NCBI GenBank assembly: GCA_023614405.1
Contig: CM042689.1
Span: 331,304,305 to 331,368,304 of the forward strand
From: Avena insularis
Lineage: Eukaryota; Streptophyta; Magnoliopsida; Poales; Poaceae
Length of the DNA stretch: 64,000 nt
Direction of reading: 5' to 3'
The notes below the pieces were generated by a model. That model was not told where the DNA came from. It made no database searches and saw nothing but the letters and a program-made list of their open reading frames with translations. Shown here piece by piece: positions 23,238-34,869 of the stretch. Position numbers and translations under genes: made by a program. Positions within the stretch are counted from its first letter, which is position 1; every line of letters starts with the position of its first letter.

Positions 23238-24455
23238 AGAGGTCCTTTGAACACTGTGAAATCGCACTTAATACGTGATAATGATGTGCTAAGCAAATCT
23301 TGAGAGATTATCATTTTCATAGAATGTAATGCATAAACTTGCATATGGAAAAAATTATACACCTTTGAACTCTTTGAAATCGCACTTAGGACATGATAAT
23401 GTTGTGCTAATAAAATCCTGACCATTTATCATTTTCATGGAGTGAAATATAATGCAAAAATTATACACCTTTGAACACTTTACCTTCAAATTATATTCAA
23501 AATCATTTGTTTAAGGACTTAAAGTATCCGTGGCAAACTCATTATTTTGCATGGATAGAGGGTGCCCCCGACAGATACAGGAGTTATCATGTTCGCTAGA
23601 TCATAGAGGATCAATCAGAGGATGAACAGTTGGTGGGCACGATCCACGTGACAACTATCTCGACCAATCAGAGCGTAGCAGCCAACATGAGCACAGGTGT
23701 GAGAGTTTGTGACTAAGAGAGTGGGGAAAATTGAGTAGAACTTAAAAGCCAAGGGGCAAACTAAGTAGAACTTATAAACCAAGGGCAAAACTTACAAAGG
23801 GGTTCAAATAGAAAACATAAGAGATTTAAAAAATGGAAAATGCTTCTTTTATATAATAAAATACATCTTGGCATACATCAAACTATTTTCATTTCAAATA
23901 TATATCAGTTTGACAATTATTGCCTCATTCAGACAAATTATATTTTGGGGAGGGATGTTTTGGAAAGAGGCTTGAGTAGAAAGCCATGAACCTTCATAGA
24001 TAGTAGGTGATTTGAGAAGTGGTGATTTAGGTTAAAACTTGATTTATATACATTTCTTATGGTGGCAGGTCACATAATAAGACTCCCTGGGTAGATGCCA
24101 CTATGTTTTGATCTTTTTTAATTTGTTATACATAAAATGACTCAATTAGCTAGCTAAAACCCATTCGTTGACTCTTTGTTGACCAGCCACCGGAGGGTAA
24201 AAGTGAGGATATTGCACACGACAGTGTTAGTACTGGAGGGTAAAACTAAGTACAACCAAACTGCCAGTGTTACACTCGAGGGTATAAATGAGCACAAATA
24301 AGTGGCCAAGGTTAGACACGAGGTGGAAACATGACACACGGTACGCGTGTCGTGGTGCATGGGGCGGTAGCGGACGCGCGTGGCCGTGCACGGTGCAGTA
24401 GCGTACGCGGTTACGCGGTGCACGGTGGTGCAACAAAATGTCTCCTCCCTGCACC
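23238..24455 (+). promoter_or_regulatory. Upstream region of zf-XS-like gene copy A
   Basis: Collinear with 61910-63070 upstream of copy B, including the block GGGTGCCCCCGACAGATACA and the GC-rich GTGCACGG / GTAGCGxACGCG repeats (24355-24430) just before the TATA box. 23246-23480 holds repeated short motifs (ACCTTTGAAC, AATCGCACTTA, ATTATCATTTTCAT). The region contains no ORF; those shown on the minus strand are not conserved between copies. Confidence 0.65.
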
Positions 24456-24463
24456 TTTATAGA
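24456..24463 (+). promoter_or_regulatory. TATA box of zf-XS-like gene copy A
   Basis: TTTATAGA, conserved in copy B at 63070-63077. It lies about 104 bp before the preferred ATG (24567). This argues against the upstream in-frame ATG at 24438, which would precede the TATA box. Confidence 0.6.
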
Positions 24464-24566
24464 GGCCTCCTCACTCTCACTCATCGCTCGCTCACTCACT
24501 CACGCAACCATCTCCACTGTCCCATCACCTTCTGCAAACCCCAAGAAAATCCCAACCACGCCGGTG

Positions 24567-25546
24567 ATGCAGAAGAACGGCATGGTGGCCATCATCGCCT
24601 CCAAGGCCGCCGGCGAGGAGGCCCTCGTCCCCATACAGGCCCCCGTCGAGGCATCGAAGGCAGCTGTTGTCCCCGTCCATACCCCCATCCCCGCTTCCGC
24701 CATAGCCAGCGGTGAGGAGGCCCCCGTCCCCATACAAGCCCCCGTCGAGGCATCGATGGTAGCCGCCGTCCCCGTCCAGACCCCCACCCCTACTTCCGCC
24801 ATAGCCGCCGGCAAGGAGGGCCCCTCTGGTCTCCGGCAGATCCCGCACGACTGGGGCCCCTACAATGAGAACGATTACATCACGCCGGAGAACCCCTACA
24901 ATACCAGCTTAGCCGACCCATGGTTGGAGGTAACTAGAGTTTTCTCCCCTTCCTTTGTTCTTCCCCATTCCCATTGTTGGATGTTAGATCGTGTGTTATT
25001 AGGGCTCGGCTATTCGTATTTTCAATCGTTGGATCCTAGGTATTTTTATAGTAGATAATCCTCTTGTGTTAGATCTCGTATTTCGATGAATTCCCTAGTT
25101 AGTACTAGCACCGGTCTGTTTTGGGATCAGTATTCAATTTGGTTAGAGATGTGGGGATTGGGGAATAATCAGGGGATCTCAATCTGTTAATTTATGCAAG
25201 TAATCAATCCAGATAATCAAGGTATCTCAATCATGTCCTTATTGCACTCTTATAATTTTTCCAGCAGGTGGATAACAACGACATCTGCAGCGACGACGAG
25301 TCCACGGACACCAAGACTCGTCAGGTGCTGATAAAGCTGAAGTATGGCCAGTACGACAACTTCTTCACCGGCGACGTCTATAGGTGCCCCTTCTGCACCA
25401 GGAGCCTCGCCACCTACTTCAACTCCCTCATGAGGCATGCCGAGGACATGAAGACCTGTGGCTTGTCAAAGAATGTCCATGCCTTCAGATCCAAGCACCA
25501 AGCGCTCGGTTTTCACTTCCGCAACCTCCAGAAGGTGGCCATCTAG
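24567..25546 (+). CDS. zf-XS-like zinc-finger protein, copy A (two exons, C-terminally truncated)
   Basis: Exon 1 24567-24929 ends ...ADPWLE before GTAACT. The intron 24930-25267 ends in CAG. Exon 2 25268-25546 resumes in frame (VDNNDICSDDES), giving 213 residues. The N-terminal half has a 33-residue Ala/Pro/Val-rich unit repeated twice (GEEALVPIQAPVEASKAAVV; GEEAPVPIQAPVEAS). The C-terminal half carries GDVYRCPFC, then RHAEDMKTCG and HAFRSKHQALGFHFRNLQ. This CxxC...H...H spacing resembles the zf-XS zinc finger of SGS3/IDN2-type RNA-directed DNA methylation proteins, but no XS or coiled-coil domain follows. The TAG at 25544-25546 interrupts a frame that stays open another 41 codons of Lys/Arg/Glu-rich sequence to TGA at 25672. 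It is likely a degenerating or fragmentary family member; a shortened product is possible. Confidence 0.6.
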
Positions 25547-25672
25547 GATGGTCGCATGCCCCTGATCAAGCCCAAGGCGCCCAAGGTCAAGGGACTAGGA
25601 AACAAGAAGTGGAGGAAGCGCCAGAGCGAGGAGGCGGAGGCCCTCCAAGAAGAGGCCATGAGAGGCCACTGA

Positions 25673-26224
25673 TCTTGTGCTGATGTTGATGCTGCTGCTA
25701 TAAAGCAGCTTCTTTCGTTTTGTTGTCTGTGTTGAACTTGTCCGCTGCTGCTACTAAGCAGCCTAATTGTCGAACCTCGTTTAGGTACCATACTATATAT
25801 CCTATATTAGCTGTTTATCTACATCTGCTCTGTTTATATATCCTATATTAGCTGCTTTATCTACATCTGCTATGTTTATCTACATATTTATGGTGCTGGT
25901 TAGATTTGCTGCTCTAGATTTGCTACCAGATTGGGAAAATACGAGGGCCAAAAAGAACCAAGAATGAAGAGAGAAGCTACTCTAGATTCACTACCTTTTT
26001 GGGCAAAAATTAACATAACTATTAGCGACATAAAGGGGAGAAGGCGCTCTTAAAAAGTCCAATCATAAAAATAACAAAAAAGAAATGTTCCAATTTAGGC
26101 GACATGGCACACATAACTACCAAACGCGCCCCACATGGTCCCACACCACATTCCCCAAAACGCGTTCCTAACAAGCCGGCCCCACGCAGTCCAACATGGG
26201 GGAGTCCTACTACGGGACCCAACT
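25673..26224 (+). other. 3' flank of zf-XS-like copy A
   Basis: 3'-UTR-like DNA. It contains a 41-bp tandem duplication (ATATATCCTATATTAGCTG, about 25793-25880). From about 25940 the sequence is unassigned up to the start of the second 0.76-kb direct repeat at 26225. No gene is seen. Confidence 0.5.
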
Positions 26225-27000
26225 GAACATGGCCCCACTTGTCAGCACGTAATGGGGGGTCCTACTTGTCAGCACATAACGGCAAGGGTCCACTATGGGA
26301 CCTGACTGAATGTGGCCCCACTTGTTAGCACGGAACGACGAGGGTCCACTAACGGGACCCGACGGACATCGAGTTTCAGACTGATGCGAGAGTTTCAGAC
26401 AAGGAGATGGGCAAAAGTGAGGAAAGTTAAGTGGCTGGGAAAAGTGAGTACAGCTAACGAACCAGGGGCATGGAAATAGAAATCCCATATCCAAAATACA
26501 CATAAGAAGCAAAAACATGACCATAAGCTCCCATATACTCATATGTGTACTACCCGTGCAAAGCATCTACGCATAGATCTGGCTCTGATATCACTATTGG
26601 GTTCACAACATAGAAAACAAAAAAATTCCTACGATGGGAACTATATGCACCAAGATCCATCTATCTAGATACAAGCAGCAGGTGGATATACATTCATAGA
26701 ATACATACCCTGGAATACCTAAAAGATTGAAGAGTATGAACTCGTTGGTGATGTAGTCGATCTCTTGCTGATCTCAAGATCGTGATGAAGTCCAGCTGGT
26801 CCAGCAGGTCCAGCACCATCAAGTCCAGCACCACAAAGCAGTGGTGCATCCGTGATCGCACACACATTCGGGTATCCCGACAACCTCCGAGCCCTCGCTC
26901 CAGCGAAGCAGCGGAAGCAACAAATCCTTCTAGAAAAAGCCACCAGGAACTTGTATCTCGCTGATCCGAGACCATGGGGAAATTCTAGAGGGGGAGAGAG
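26225..27000 (-). repeat. Direct repeat 2: promoter-like DNA, PBS and copia LTR end
   Basis: Matches 22475-23237 over its whole length, with the same orientation and the same internal junction between promoter-like DNA (26225-26580), PBS-like GTGATATCAGAGCC (26581-26594) and the copia LTR 3' end (from 26595). The two copies flank the 3.0-kb zf-XS-like segment. Unlike copy 1, the LTR here continues past 27000. Confidence 0.75.
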
Positions 27001-27595
27001 ATATTTCACGAGGAGGTGTGAGATGAGAGGAGGAGAGGTGGCCTTTTATAAGGAGAGGGGGGCAGCCCAAATGGCATGGCATGGAAGCCATGGTGGCTGC
27101 CCTGACCTCTTCCACATTCATGTGGGTGGATCTCCCATTCAAAATAAAAAGTCTCCACTCACATAAACATGCCTGCACTCAAAATTCCACTCACCTCCAT
27201 TAAATTTCCACCAAATTTCATGCAAGCTCTCATTTAATAAAACTCTTTCATTTATTTTATTCAGAATTTTGTTAATTACTTTAATTAACAAACATTCACA
27301 TAAAACCCCTTGCAACATTTCAATATCACATACAAAACCAGTTTCAGCAATTTCACCCAAAACAATTCTGGTTTCTATTGAAATAATTCCATCGCTTTCA
27401 TAATCTTTTCCTCGCATCTTATTTGCTCCAAATGGTGTCGATATCCCTTAAGTGTGTCACCCTACGGTTCATGAATAATGCATACATGATCGAGACCTCT
27501 CTCCGATCAATAATCAACAACGGGACCTGGAGATCCGTATTGACTCCCACACATTCAACGATGACTTATGTGATTGTGAGAACCTTTTACGCATG

Positions 27596-30500
27596 TGTAA
27601 CATCCCAAATTTCATCAAACTCAAAACATCCTGATTGCATTCATATCATCATGGCATGTTTACTTTTCATAAAAAAAATTCAAAGCTAAAATCCTAATAA
27701 AACCATATTTTAAACCCCTTTTAAATTATATGTATGGGGCATGGTTTTAGTTTTATTTTTATGACCCCAAACTGTTTTTGGAGTGATCTGATGTGTTTGA
27801 CACACTTTTAAACACTAGGGTCACCTTACAAAATTTTGGTGAAAGTTTGATTTGGATTTGGATTTGAAATGCCCATTCAAATCTCATTTGAAAAATCAAA
27901 ACAAAAATAGAAAAAGAGAAAGGAGAAAAAAATAGAAGCCAACAAACCATCTGGCCCAGGCCCAAAAGCAGCCCACAGCCCACCGGGAACCTTCCCCCTC
28001 TCCCCTCTGTTTTGCACCCGCGCGCGCACCCCCCCTCACTGACAGCTGGGCCCCGCTGCCACCTCATCTCGTCGTCTTCAATCATGCGCGGGAGACCAGC
28101 TCGCCGCTGTCGTTTCCCCGTTCAAGCCCGAATCAATCGCGCGTAAATTGCCGTTGATTGCAGGCATAAATCCCTCCCCCGCTCTGGCTACTTATTCCCC
28201 TCTCCCTCCGCAGCATTTCCCCTCACACAGCAAGCACTAGCGCCACTAGGCTCCCCTAATTTTGCTTTGCACCGCCGCAGTACCAAGAAGCTCCGACGAG
28301 CTATTCCGGTGAGCACCGTCTTCCCCTCGGCCTATGGTTCATGCGAGTGTGTTCGTCTTGTCCTTGCGCATCCTCTAATGCCCATAGCTTGTCCAATTGT
28401 GCCCCAGGTCGTCGCCCCCGTCGTCATCTACAAGCACCCGTAGCGCAGCCAAACTCCGACGAGCAATTGTGCCCATGTCCATACGCCCCAACCGCCGCCG
28501 TGACCACATTAAGCATTATCGTATCCTTGCAACCTCGGTAATCGCCAACATCCCCTTCCCTACCTCCTAGCCTCGCTGAACATCATTGTCTGACGCGCTT
28601 CCGCCGCGGTGGCCATTTGCGCCGCTCGCGTTTGGTCAGAGCAGTAGGATCCGCTAGACCTAGATCCAGCGGTCGAGATTAGATTTAAACGCAAAGGGGT
28701 ACGCTTAGTTCTGGACCGCACATCGCCACTTATATCTAGCGGCTAGCGCGCGTGATCGACCCAAAATGGTATCGTCTAATCAGACGCTGGCGCATGTTGT
28801 GTTTTTGATTTAAAATACAGTTTTTATTCTATTAGTTGTTTAAACTTGTAAATTGCATAACTTTTCTTCTGTAAATCTAAAAAATGCAAATAAGATGTCT
28901 ATGGATTCAGAAAAATGAGAACTTTGTATCTATGGCCTTTTTTGGCCATTTGCATGTGAAAAATTATGATTTTATGCAGAAGCATGTCTAGGCTTATTTT
29001 GACTATATAAATTATTTAGAATATTATTTTTAGGTGGTTTTTGTTTTATTTGGACTTTAGAAAGTATGCTTTGTCTTCAGTACTGTAGAGTTTGTTTTTA
29101 AAATAATTGCAAATCATATCATTGCATTTTGTATGCATTCATAATTATTTTTGTGTGTATATTGATTTGTGAATATTTGTTGTATGAATTGTATGTAGAT
29201 TTTGTGGATTGTGGAGAGTGTGATTGTGAGGATTGTGAGGATTGTGTCTATTCCCCTAGCTACCAAGCCAAGTGATACTTCATATTTTTATCCCATTATT
29301 TTTCCTATTGCACTAGTTGTAGGGTTTCGTAGCATGGAAAACAAAAAAAAATCTATCGCATACAAACAAACAAGCCAAGATCTATCTACTAGATTGTAGC
29401 AACAAGTCGATGGAATAACTTACCCTCGAAGATTCCAAAGTGTTTAACGAGAGCGGATTCTCGTGGGTGATGTAGTCGTACTCTTCCCGATCTCAAGATC
29501 GTGTAGACGATCCTTCTGGCGCTGCGTTCCGGCAGCGCTCCCGCAGTCGGTCACACGTTCGGTACTCGACGAAGACCTTCCTCTCCCTTGTTCCAGCAGG
29601 CAGCGGAGGTTGTAGCACTCTCCTCGTGATTCCGGCAGCACAATGGCGTGGTACCGGAAGTAGAGGGGAGATCTCGCAGGGCTTCGCCTTAAGCCGGAGC
29701 GAGTATGGTGGAGTATGAGAGAGTCCCTCGACGATCTAGGGTTTAGACACGTCGAGGAGGAGGCTAGGCCGGCGGCTAGGGTTGCTAGGCGGCGGCGGCA
29801 GCAGGTGGCGGCGCCGGCGGCTTAGGGTTTGGAGGAGAGGATCTTGTGTGTCTAGGAGGGAGCCCTGCCCCTCCTTATATAGGTGGAGGGGCCGGCCGGC
29901 CAAGGGGAGGGAGAGGAGTCCCTCCCCAACTCGGCTTGGGTGGTGCGCCGGCGGTGGGGAGGAGGGAATCCTCCCCAACTCGGTTTCCTCCCCCTTTTCC
30001 ACTTCCCAAAAATAGCCGTTTGACTTTCAAACTAGCCGTTTGACTTTTCAAACAAGGATTTGATTTAATCCTCTATTTTTTTCAGCGATGACACTTAGTA
30101 CATGATGCAATCATACCAACTTGATACAACACATTCATGTACCCTTCCCCTCCGGAGTGCCGGACATTCCGGAACCTTCTAGAACATTCCCGATGAAAAC
30201 ACCGGAACCATTCTCCAACTCCGAAACGGGACTTTCCTTATATGAATCTTATTCTCTGGACCATTCCGGATCTCCTCGTGATATCCCGAATCCCATTCGA
30301 GACTCCGAACAACATTAGGTCTCTTTCTCATCATTCCATAACTACTCAAACAACGTCGAATCCTTAAGTGTGTCTCCCTACGGTTCGTGAATTATGCGGA
30401 CATGATCGAGACACTTCTCCGATCAATAACCAATAGAGGAATCTGGAAATTCATATGGCTCCCGCATATTTCTACGATTACTTTGCGATCGAATGAACCA

Positions 30501-32396
30501 CTTACATACGATACCAATTTCCCTTTGTCTCACGATAGTTTACTTATCCGAGGTTATGATCGTCGGTATCTGTGCATACCTAGTTCAACCTTGTTACCGA
30601 TAAGTACTCTTTTCTCGTTCCAATGATATGTGATCCCTTGTGAGCCAGTCACATGCTTGCAAGCTAATTGGATGACATTCCACCGAGAGGGCCCAGAGTA
30701 TATCTATCCGTCATATGGATGGACAAATCCCATTCTTGATCCATGTGTTTCAACCAATACTTTCCGAACACTCAATGCCATCTTTATAGCCACCCAGTTA
30801 CGGTGTGGTGTTTGATGTCATCAAAGCATCCATCTGGTAAAGGTGATATGCATGATCTCATGGTCGAAGGAATTAGGTTACTATGTATCAGAAAGCATAT
30901 AGCAATTGAACTATTAAAATGACTTGATCTTTATGCTATGCTTATCTATAGGAGTATGTCCATCATATCATTCTCCTAACGATATGATCTTGTTGTTAAT
31001 AACATCTCAATGTTCATGATAGGGAAACCACAATCATTTATTAACCAACAAGCTAGTGATGTATAGAGGCTTTACTAGGTACTTCAAATTAAGTTTACAA
31101 ATCACACAAGTATCAATGTTTCCTTGTTAATACTATTATAGCATGAATGTAAACATTTATCATAAACACAAAGATATAATAATAACCACATTTATTATTG
31201 CCTCTAGGGCATATCTCCAACACTAGTATTATTTTGAGTAGGATTTGCAGGGTAATTTTCAAAGTATATGCTATGCTATGGTAGATCCTATAGATGATAC
31301 CTTGGTAGAAATTTTCCTTAGTTAAGAGACATGTTATGCGAGTATGCTTAGCCTAGCTATTAGAATTAAAGGGTGAAAATTCATGCTATGACATTATGGA
31401 AAGGTTATTCCCTATGTGTTTTTTACTAAGAAAACAACTTGTTAATGAAACACCTGGGTGGAATGGGAAGGATGGTTTGTGTTGAGTGGTTACACAGGGC
31501 CCATGTCTATGGTTTACCCTGTGTATCACACTTGTGGATGGCCACCCAGGAACAGAGAGATTTGAGATGTTTAGTGTTGAGAAGCTTCTAGTGCAACCAC
31601 ATGCCATATGGGCTCTGCCTTGACCAACTAGGTTGCAGGAACTCAGCTAGATGGAAAGTTGGTGGTAGGGTTGATAGGATGGAACGCGTCCATGGTGGTC
31701 TGAGGGAATGCTTCTGAAAAGTCTCGTCTCGATGCATGTCAAGTCTTGTGGGGAAATTGCACCACCTCTCGAGAGGGTAAAACCTAAGTACTTAGCCATG
31801 TCCCCGGTAACAGACATTTTGAGCATCAAAGACATTGAAATGATCAAGGATCTCCTCATCCCAATTTATCTAAGTTAAAAATGGTGGGTGAACAAGGGTA
31901 GTGGTTCACCAATATCTATTGGTGGTACCTTAAGAGTTTTTGTAAAGAAAAACTTAGTGTTTTCAACTAATAGGACAAAACTACTTTGTGCAAAGCCATC
32001 CTAAAACCACACTTAGTCAAATACATGTAGATGATAGTCTCTACTATATAACTATGATATCACTTGCCAATACAATTCCAAATGTATTGACCCCTTGTGG
32101 CTGTAACTTATTATGTTGCAGGTTACTCTGATGGTGAGTAGTGTTATGAGTCTACACTCAACATGTTTGCCTGTGGCACATGAAGATTAAGACTTTATTT
32201 ATATACTTTGTAATGAGAACTAGATTTGTTAGCCTTGGGCTAATGAGTTGTAAGAACTATTGTACTCCTGGAATTACGATGTAATAATGACCTTTGTATT
32301 TGTGTACTTCATCTTAAACTGTGGGTGCTAGCATTTCGATCCAGGGACTATCACTGCAATCACAGGGATCTTTACCTTAAAGGTTGAGGTCTTACA
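27596..32396 (+). mobile_element. Gypsy solo LTR with TSD GCATG
   Basis: TGTAACATCCC at 27596 and ...GTCTTACA at 32396 are flanked by GCATG on both sides (27591-27595; 32397-32401). A single LTR with intact target duplication and no internal region is a solo LTR, formed by LTR-LTR recombination. Net of the copia solo LTR inside (29318-31222 plus 5 bp) it is about 2.89 kb. It has the group's GC-rich leader (28010-28650) and the nested inverted repeat (31453-31550). It sits inside a copia LTR. Confidence 0.9.
29318..31222 (-). mobile_element. Copia solo LTR (BARE/Angela-like) with TSD CTAGT
   Basis: Minus-strand LTR beginning TGTTGGAGATATGCCCTAGA at 31222 and ending ...GAAACCCTACA at 29318, flanked by CTAGT (29313-29317; 31223-31227). 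Its length of 1905 bp suits the BARE/Angela/WIS group. A TATA box (TATATAAGG, about 29881-29873) lies in the expected distal part. There is no internal domain, so it is a solo LTR, nested in the gypsy solo LTR. ORFs of 60-90 codons inside it overlap on both strands and are not genes. Confidence 0.92.
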
Positions 32397-33096
32397 GCAT
32401 GTAACTCAATCCCTTTGTCTCACGATATATTACATGCCTGAGATTCGATCATTGGTATCTCCATACCTAGTTTGATTTTTTTTACCAACATGTACTCTTT
32501 TCTCGTTCCTGTGATATAACATTCTAGTGATCACATCACTTGCTTGCAAGCTAACTAATGTGATATCACTGAGAGGGTCCAGAGTATATCTATCCATCAT
32601 CGGTATGGACAGATTCCACTCTTGATCCATGAGCTCTACATAACACCTTCGTGGAACCGAACCCACCTTTATAGTCACCCTGTCACGGTGTGACGTTTGA
32701 TGTTATCAAGATACTCTTCCAGTATTAGTGATTGACATGATCTTATGGTCTAAGGACGAGGATTACTTCATATGATGTTATAGAAATATAAACACAATGA
32801 CTTTGATTGTAATTCTATACTTCGGATGAATGTTCATCACATCATTCCAACAATGTTGTGACTTTGTTATTAACAACATCCAATGTCCATGATCAGGAAA
32901 CCTTTGATCATATTGGTAACCAACGATCTAGCTTATAAGAAAGGCATAACTAGGAACCTTCTATTTGTTTATTAGACACACATGTATTAGCGTTTCCAAA
33001 TTAATACAATTATAGCATGCAAAATAAACATTTATCATAAATAAGGAATAAGATAATAACCACTTTATTATTGTCTCTGGAGCATATTCCCTTCAA

Positions 33097-33834
33097 ATCA
33101 AACTATCTAGCAGTCATTGGAGTGTCGACTACAAACCAGTCAAGACTCACCCCCCGAGTAGGGTCAACATTGACGAATATGACAACCGCATCTACAACCC
33201 TCGGTACAAGGACATGGCAGCATCAAGGAACAAACCATTTTCTCTCCATCACTACTGGGAATTGGTGTAAGACAGTGAGAAGTGGAGGGTACGGGATCGA
33301 GAGGCACCACCTCCGAGAAATGGTGTTGCAATAAATTTGGAGGGAGAAGATGAGGAGGAAGACAAAGAACCAAAAGCCAAAATAAAAAGGTCAGATGGTA
33401 CAAAGAAGGTGAAAGAAGAGATAAAGAGAAAGGTTGAGCACGAAAAGTTGAGGGAAAATATTGATGAAATGATGAAGCACAAGTTGCTAGTGGCACAACA
33501 ATAAATGGAAACCAAGCTCAAGATGGCTGACAAGATAGAAGAGACCAAACTGCAAATGTGGCTTGCAACTCGAGAAGATGAGAAGCGCAAAGCTGAGTTT
33601 AAGGAGCGGAGGATTCGTCTCGAAGAGGAAAAATCTAGAGCAGCTGCAATTGCCGAAGAAACACGAGTGATGACCATGGACCCTGAGAAGATGGATCCGA
33701 TCACAAAAGAGTGGTGGGAAGATATAAGGAGGGAGACCTCGAGGCAAGGAAAGCTCGCAGAGCTGCTGCTAATGGTGGAGTTGATCATTAGGAAGCCTAG
33801 CATGTTTATTTTCCGTTTGTTCATGCTATTGTAA
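33097..33834 (+). pseudogene. NAM-associated C-terminal-domain protein fragment (PIF/Harbinger ORF1-like)
   Basis: The continuous frame reads SVDYKPVKTHPPSRVNIDEY, then KPFSLHHYWELV, stop, DSEKWRVRDREAPPP, an acidic/Lys-rich linker, stop, then a long charged helix (METKLKMADKIEETKLQMWL onward). The KPF-LHHxW-L--xxKW pattern followed by an acidic linker and helical C-terminus is typical of plant proteins with the NAM-associated C-terminal domain, often encoded by the Myb-like ORF of PIF/Harbinger transposons. Two TAA stops (near 33268 and 33502) and a probable frameshift near 33740 break it. The 5' part is removed by the copia LTR at 33095. Confidence 0.65.
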
Positions 33835-34100
33835 CTGCATGCTATTGTAAACTTTGAAAATTTTGTATTGGTTTGAGCTGTTGGTTTGCAGAACCTGATT
33901 TGCACTATACGTTATTTTGCAGTGCGCGAGACAGGGTGGAACAGATGTAGCATACTGAAACATAAAATAAAATATTCTGTTTTGTGGTACAATATGCGGT
34001 ATCTGATCCGTCCCGCCTCTTCTGGCATCGCAAACCAGGTTTCCGGTTAACCGCATTTGTGTTTTGTAGTACCGTGGGATATGGTATCTGCTATAGATGC
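33835..34100 (+). mobile_element. Possible 3' end of a PIF/Harbinger-like element
   Basis: The sequence after the NAM-C-like fragment ends in GGTATCTGCTATAGATGCTC followed by TTA at about 34100. Reversed, this reads GAGCATCTATAGCAGATACC, close to the GAGCATCTCCAACAG-type termini with TTA/TAA target duplications common in grass PIF/Harbinger elements. The other end is lost, so the call is tentative. Confidence 0.4.
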
Positions 34101-34869
34101 TCTTATGGGCCCCAAGTTTTTGCCAAAAAACAAAATTTTACATCATGACGTGACATAATAGTTTTCACGAAAAAACACATCTTTACACTTGGAATTTTAA
34201 CTCACAAACTCCTATCTTTAATTTCAGTTGATTGATCTACAGTCCTTCTAGTGGTGCCCTTCATAATTTGCTACCCTCTTGTGGGGCGCATCATCCGCGA
34301 CCTCCACAATTACCACCACTTCCAGACATTCATTTTATTTTGCCAAATTCTCATATGTATTGAGTTTTAGGCATGCTCAAACCAGAATTACTATTTACTT
34401 TTTAAGCAAGTTTAGTTTGAAGGTATATATGGTCATGGTTGGGTCAAATGTGCAAGTTTCTGTAAGAAATTAGTTCATGCTCCCTATAAAAGTGTTCATG
34501 TTTGAGATAGAAAATGAATGAAATTGAAGATCATTTTGAGAAATAAAAGAGTGGTTGGAAAGGCAAGCTCTTGTGCTATGGCGGACAGTTGATCCTTATT
34601 GGCGTTTCTCTTACAAGTCTCCCCATGTTTATGTTATCGTTCTTTGAAGTTTCCATAGGGTGTGAGATTGGACTACTGTTAGTCCAAATTCTTCTAGCAA
34701 TGCGATGAGCATAAAGGAAGGTTAAAATTGACTAAATGTGTATTATTTTTAGACCCAAAGGCCAGGTTGACATTGGGGTTTGAAAATATTGATATCAAAA
34801 CAAACGAGTACTCGGCAAGGGGTTGTTTAAACTTATGAATAAAGAGTGTGTTTGTCAATAACTACTTCA
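34101..34869. other. Unassigned AT-rich DNA
   Basis: No ORF with recognisable features and no terminal repeats seen. Confidence 0.4.

Larger units (their letters stand above)
26595..33095 (-). mobile_element. Copia LTR (about 1.7 kb net), split by a nested LTR
   Basis: On the minus strand the LTR starts near 33095 (TGAAGGGAATATGC, a variant of the BARE/Angela/WIS terminus) and its 3' end lies at 26595, next to the PBS. The two parts, 33095-32402 and 27595-26595, together make about 1.7 kb, the usual length for the Angela/BARE group. They resemble the complete copia LTR at 29318-31222 (e.g. CTCCGATCAATAAxCAA, CTTTGTCTCACGAT, CTTGCTTGCAAGCTAA). No copia coding region remains. Confidence 0.75.

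Noticed and set aside
24438..24566. Upstream ATG (24438) for zf-XS-like copy A
   Set aside because: It lies upstream of the TATA box (24456-24463) and its frame is not kept in copy B; the ATG at 24567 is conserved in context.
33252..33905. 217-codon minus-strand ORF, Ser/Leu-rich
   Set aside because: It is the antisense of the charged NAM-C-like fragment (Glu/Lys codons read in reverse give Ser/Leu/Phe); no independent coding features.
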